Assembly (NCBI GenBank): GCA_964491375.1
Contig: CAZBGL010000083.1
Coordinates: 1 to 7,771, forward strand
DNA: 7,771 nt
Origin: CAZBGL01 sp964491375
Lineage (GTDB): Bacteria > Desulfobacterota > Deferrisomatia > Deferrisomatales > Deferrisomataceae
Direction of reading: 5' to 3'
A program made the translations under genes and the position numbers. Shown here one piece after another: positions 5,611 to 7,771 of this stretch. The notes below the pieces were generated by a model. That model made no database searches. It saw only the letters and a program-made list of their open reading frames with translations, and was not told the DNA's origin. The first letter of the stretch is position 1. Every line of letters begins with the position of its first letter.

Positions 5611-6697
5611 TGCCGCCTCCCCCTCCCACGAGGTTCTCCGAGCCCTCACACGACGGCTGCGCGCGTACTCCGGCCCGCCGGTGCGGGTCATGGAGGTGTG
5701 CGGCACCCACACCGTAGCCATTGCCCGTATGGGCCTTCGGAACGTGCTTCCGGAAACGGTGCGCCTTCAGTCCGGGCCGGGGTGTCCGGTGTGTGTCACC
5801 CCCGTGGAGGTGTTCGACGCGGCCGTCCATCTGGTGCGGGAGCGCGGGATCACCCTCGCAACCTACGGCGACGCGCTGAAGGTCCCCGGGACAGAGACCA
5901 CCTTGGCCGAGGTTCGGGCCCGGGGCGGAGACGTGCGTGTGGTCTATTCGGCGGCCGACGCCTTGGCCCTCGCCCGGAGTGATCCGGACCGGGAAGTGGT
6001 GTTTTTCGGGCTGGGTTTCGAGACCACCGCACCCACCGTGGCCCACACCGTTCTGGAGGCCAGCCGGACAGGGGTCCGGAACTACTCGGTGCTGTGTGCC
6101 CACAAGGCGATCGTGCCGGCCATGACGGCCCTCCTCCAGGATCCGGAGGTCCGGGTCGGGGCGTTCCTGTGTCCAGGGCATGCCAGCATGGTCCTGGGGG
6201 CTCAAGCCTATCGGCCGGTTGCCGAACAATACGGTGTTCCCTGTGTGGTGGCGGGGTTCGAACCCGGGGACGTGCTCTTGGGGTTGTTGCGCCTGCTGGC
6301 CCAGGTCGAGCGTGGCGAGGCGCGGGTGGAAAACGCCTATCCCAGGGCGGTGGCCTGGGAGGGCAATCCCCACGCGATGGCCCTGATGGACCGGGTGTTC
6401 GAACGGGTAACCGCCCGCTGGCGCGGGCTGGGCGAGATCGCCGCGAGTGGGTACCGGCTGCGCGAGGCGTTCGCGCCTTGGGACGCCAGCCGTCGGTTTC
6501 TCGAGGGGATTCGGTTCGCCGGCAGAGAACCCCGGGGTTGCCGGTGCGCGGAGGTCCTGAGGGGGATCATCGAGCCGGACGAGTGCCCCTTGTTCGGAGA
6601 ACAATGCACTCCGGACGCCCCCCGGGGGGCGTGCATGGTGAGCTCGGAAGGGGCATGCGGTGCCCGGTACCGTTATGGAAGGTTTGAGCGTGCATGA
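5594..6697 (+). CDS. hypD: Hydrogenase maturation iron-sulfur protein HypD
   Basis: The protein has 367 residues, the normal HypD length. MEVCGTHT (Cys36) and GPGCPVC (Cys64, Cys67) are the conserved iron and thiol-redox sites. GFETTAP (141-147) and FLCPGHAS (191-198) are further family signatures. The C-terminal part holds Cys316, Cys318, Cys331, Cys338, Cys347 and Cys355, among which are the ligands of the [4Fe-4S] cluster. HypD, with HypC, holds iron while cyanide from HypE-thiocyanate and CO are added. The ATG at 5594 lies inside hypC and has GGGAG (5582-5586) 7 nt upstream. Its stop overlaps the start of hypE. An 18-bp GC palindrome sits near its 3' end. Confidence 0.97.
   Translation: MISPFDAASPSHEVLRALTRRLRAYSGPPVRVMEVCGTHTVAIARMGLRNVLPETVRLQSGPGCPVCVTPVEVFDAAVHLVRERGITLATYGDALKVPGTETTLAEVRARGGDVRVVYSAADALALARSDPDREVVFFGLGFETTAPTVAHTVLEASRTGVRNYSVLCAHKAIVPAMTALLQDPEVRVGAFLCPGHASMVLGAQAYRPVAEQYGVPCVVAGFEPGDVLLGLLRLLAQVERGEARVENAYPRAVAWEGNPHAMALMDRVFERVTARWRGLGEIAASGYRLREAFAPWDASRRFLEGIRFAGREPRGCRCAEVLRGIIEPDECPLFGEQCTPDAPRGACMVSSEGACGARYRYGRFERA
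6615..6632. repeat. 18-bp perfect palindrome inside hypD
   Basis: ACGCCCCCC followed directly by its reverse complement GGGGGGCGT. It encodes part of the Cys-rich C-terminal segment of HypD (DAPRGA). It lies about 60 nt before the hypE start and in RNA would form a strong stem. Confidence 0.6.
6677..6682 (+). promoter_or_regulatory. Ribosome binding site deciding the hypE start
   Basis: GGAAGG lies 7 nt before GTG at 6690. The alternative starts GTG 6660 and ATG 6675 have no comparable purine run at a suitable distance. This favours the GTG at 6690, which overlaps the hypD stop region by 8 nt. Confidence 0.5.
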
Positions 6698-7688
6698 GGC
6701 GGTGGTCACCCGGGCCCACGGGGGGGGCGGGGTTCAGACGCGGGCCCTGATCCGGGGGGTCTTTTTGAAACACTTTGCGGACCCTGTTCTGGGGCGGCTG
6801 GAGGACGCGGCCGTGCTTCCGGCCCCTGCGGGACGGATCGCCGTGACCACGGACTCCTTCGTGGTGGAGCCGTGGCGTTTCCCCGGGGGCAACCTGGGGG
6901 ACCTGGCCGTGTGCGGCACGGTGAACGACCTGGCCATGGCAGGCGCCCGGCCCCTGTACTTGACGGCAGGGTTTGTCCTCCCCGAAGGGTTTCCCCTGGT
7001 GGCCGTCGATGAGATCGCCGGGGCCATGGCGCGCCGGGCCCGGGAGGCCGGGGTTCGGATCGTGGCCGGTGACGTGAAGGTGGTGGACTCCGGGGGGCCG
7101 ACGGTGAACACGGCCGGGGTCGGGGAGGTCCCTCGGGGAGTGGACGTGAGGGCCGATGGCGTCCGGCCCGGAGACGCGGTACTCTTGACCGGGGACGTGG
7201 GCCGGCACGGGATCGCGGTGGTCTCCCAGCGCGAGGGGTTGGCGTTTGCCAGCGAGATCGCCAGCGACGTAGCCCCGTTGAACGGTTTGGTGGAGAGCCT
7301 GTTCCGGGCGGAGGTGGAAGTTCGGGCGTTGCGCGATCCCACGCGGGGGGGGGTGGCCGGGGTGCTCAACGAGATCGCCGCCCAGGCGGGGGTGGCGATC
7401 GAGATCGAAGAGGATCGGATACCGGTCGATCCGGCCGTGAGGAGCGCTTGCGACCTTTTGGGGTTCGACCCGCTCGAGGTGGCCAACGAAGGGTGCGCGG
7501 TGGTGTTCGTGTCCGAGCAGGACGCCGACCGGGCGGTCGGCGTCCTGCGGAGCCACCCCCTGGGACGCCGCGCCGCCCGCATCGGGAGGGTGGCGGACGG
7601 GCCGCCCCGGGTCGTTGCTCGCACACCGCTGGGCGGGTGGCGTCTGGTGGACGAACCCGCGGGGGAGCTCCTTCCGCGGATCTGCTGA
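6690..7688 (+). CDS. hypE: Hydrogenase maturation protein HypE (carbamoyl dehydratase)
   Basis: The protein has 332 residues from GTG 6690. It opens with the ATP-grasping RAHGGGGVQTRALI (HGxGG, about residues 8-21), followed by LEDAAVL (37-43), TTDSFVVEP, FPGGNLGDLAVCGTVNDLAMAGARP, AGDVKVV and RDPTRGG, all PurM/HypE-type ATP-binding motifs. It ends in the HypE hallmark PRIC, whose last Cys receives carbamoyl from HypF and is dehydrated with ATP to a thiocyanate that gives cyanide to the HypC-HypD iron. The open frame also allows GTG 6660 (342 residues) or ATG 6675 (337). It overlaps hypD, completing a coupled hypCDE unit. Two glycine motifs are written as long G runs (8 at 6720-6727, 9 at 7345-7353). 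No HypF, HypA or HypB is present here. Confidence 0.96.
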   Translation: MHEAVVTRAHGGGGVQTRALIRGVFLKHFADPVLGRLEDAAVLPAPAGRIAVTTDSFVVEPWRFPGGNLGDLAVCGTVNDLAMAGARPLYLTAGFVLPEGFPLVAVDEIAGAMARRAREAGVRIVAGDVKVVDSGGPTVNTAGVGEVPRGVDVRADGVRPGDAVLLTGDVGRHGIAVVSQREGLAFASEIASDVAPLNGLVESLFRAEVEVRALRDPTRGGVAGVLNEIAAQAGVAIEIEEDRIPVDPAVRSACDLLGFDPLEVANEGCAVVFVSEQDADRAVGVLRSHPLGRRAARIGRVADGPPRVVARTPLGGWRLVDEPAGELLPRIC

Positions 7689-7699
7689 CCCGAAGCTCG

Positions 7700-7731
7700 C
7701 CCGCGCCCGGGTTGGGGACGGGTTGCGCGGG
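7700..7731 (+). other. Hairpin between hypE and the next gene
   Basis: CCCGCGC (7700-7706) can pair perfectly with GCGCGGG (7725-7731) across an 18-nt loop. The 3' arm ends at the first base of the ribosome binding site GGGAGGG of the next gene. No T tract follows, so a partial attenuator or an effect on translation is more likely than termination, if it acts at all. Confidence 0.25.
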
Positions 7732-7742
7732 GGAGGGAACCG

Positions 7743-7771
7743 ATGAGCGACCGAGCGACCGTGCTGGTGGT
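7743..7771 (+). CDS. Start of a gene, possibly a response regulator (partial)
   Basis: Only ten codons are visible: MSDRATVLVV, with the last codon incomplete. An ATG with GGAGGG (7732-7737) 5 nt upstream and 54 nt after the hypE stop supports a real start. A short polar lead followed by VLVV is how many receiver domains begin (usually continuing DDE), and regulators of this kind accompany some hydrogenase clusters. This is a guess from very little sequence; other proteins begin similarly. Confidence 0.5.

Overview
This is a high-GC bacterial window with strongly G/C-biased third codon positions. The gene set points to a deltaproteobacterial or Desulfobacterota-type anaerobe or facultative anaerobe: a ThiS-ThiF fusion of the anaerobe type, an IHF-beta-like HU protein, a bacterial eRF1-like (baeRF) protein and [NiFe]-hydrogenase maturation genes. 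This placement is inferred from gene content and protein style; no rRNA or other taxonomic marker is present.

Layout. (1) Positions 1-2131, minus strand: a two-gene operon of a ThiS-ThiF fusion adenylyltransferase followed without a gap (TAG then GTG) by a GlpD/GlpA-like FAD oxidoreductase that runs off the left edge. (2) Positions 2132-2318: a short divergent control region with two back-to-back sigma70-like promoters. (3) Positions 2319-3434, plus strand: an eRF1/Pelota-like bacterial release-factor-family protein with a four-Cys zinc ribbon. (4) Positions 3619-3828, plus strand: a dodecin, whose 3' end overlaps by 41 bp the convergent PHP-domain phosphoesterase gene (3788-4681, minus strand). 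(5) Positions 4682-4939: a divergent intergenic region rich in inverted repeats, with a PHP promoter and a strong tRNA promoter. (6) Positions 4940-5016: tRNA-Arg(CCU) with encoded CCA, closely followed by an HU/IHF gene. (7) Positions 5383-7688: hypC-hypD-hypE with overlapping genes, then the first 29 nt of another gene whose start resembles a response-regulator receiver domain.

How the genes work together. HypC, HypD and HypE are the core of the pathway that makes and delivers the Fe(CN)2CO group of [NiFe]-hydrogenases. HypE makes the thiocyanate, and the HypC-HypD complex carries the iron and receives cyanide. HypA, HypB, HypF and the hydrogenase itself are not in the window. The remaining genes look like core or housekeeping functions: sulfur carrier activation, nucleotide or RNA-end turnover, a flavin-type storage protein, nucleoid structure and a ribosome-associated factor.

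No mobile element, CRISPR array, integrase or toxin-antitoxin pair is visible. I did not find a clearly new multi-gene system. The most notable points are the altered active-site positions of the GlpD-like enzyme and its tight coupling to thiF, the dodecin without the usual flavin-stacking Trp, the baeRF protein with a GGWSQ loop, and the unexplained inverted repeats upstream of the tRNA.
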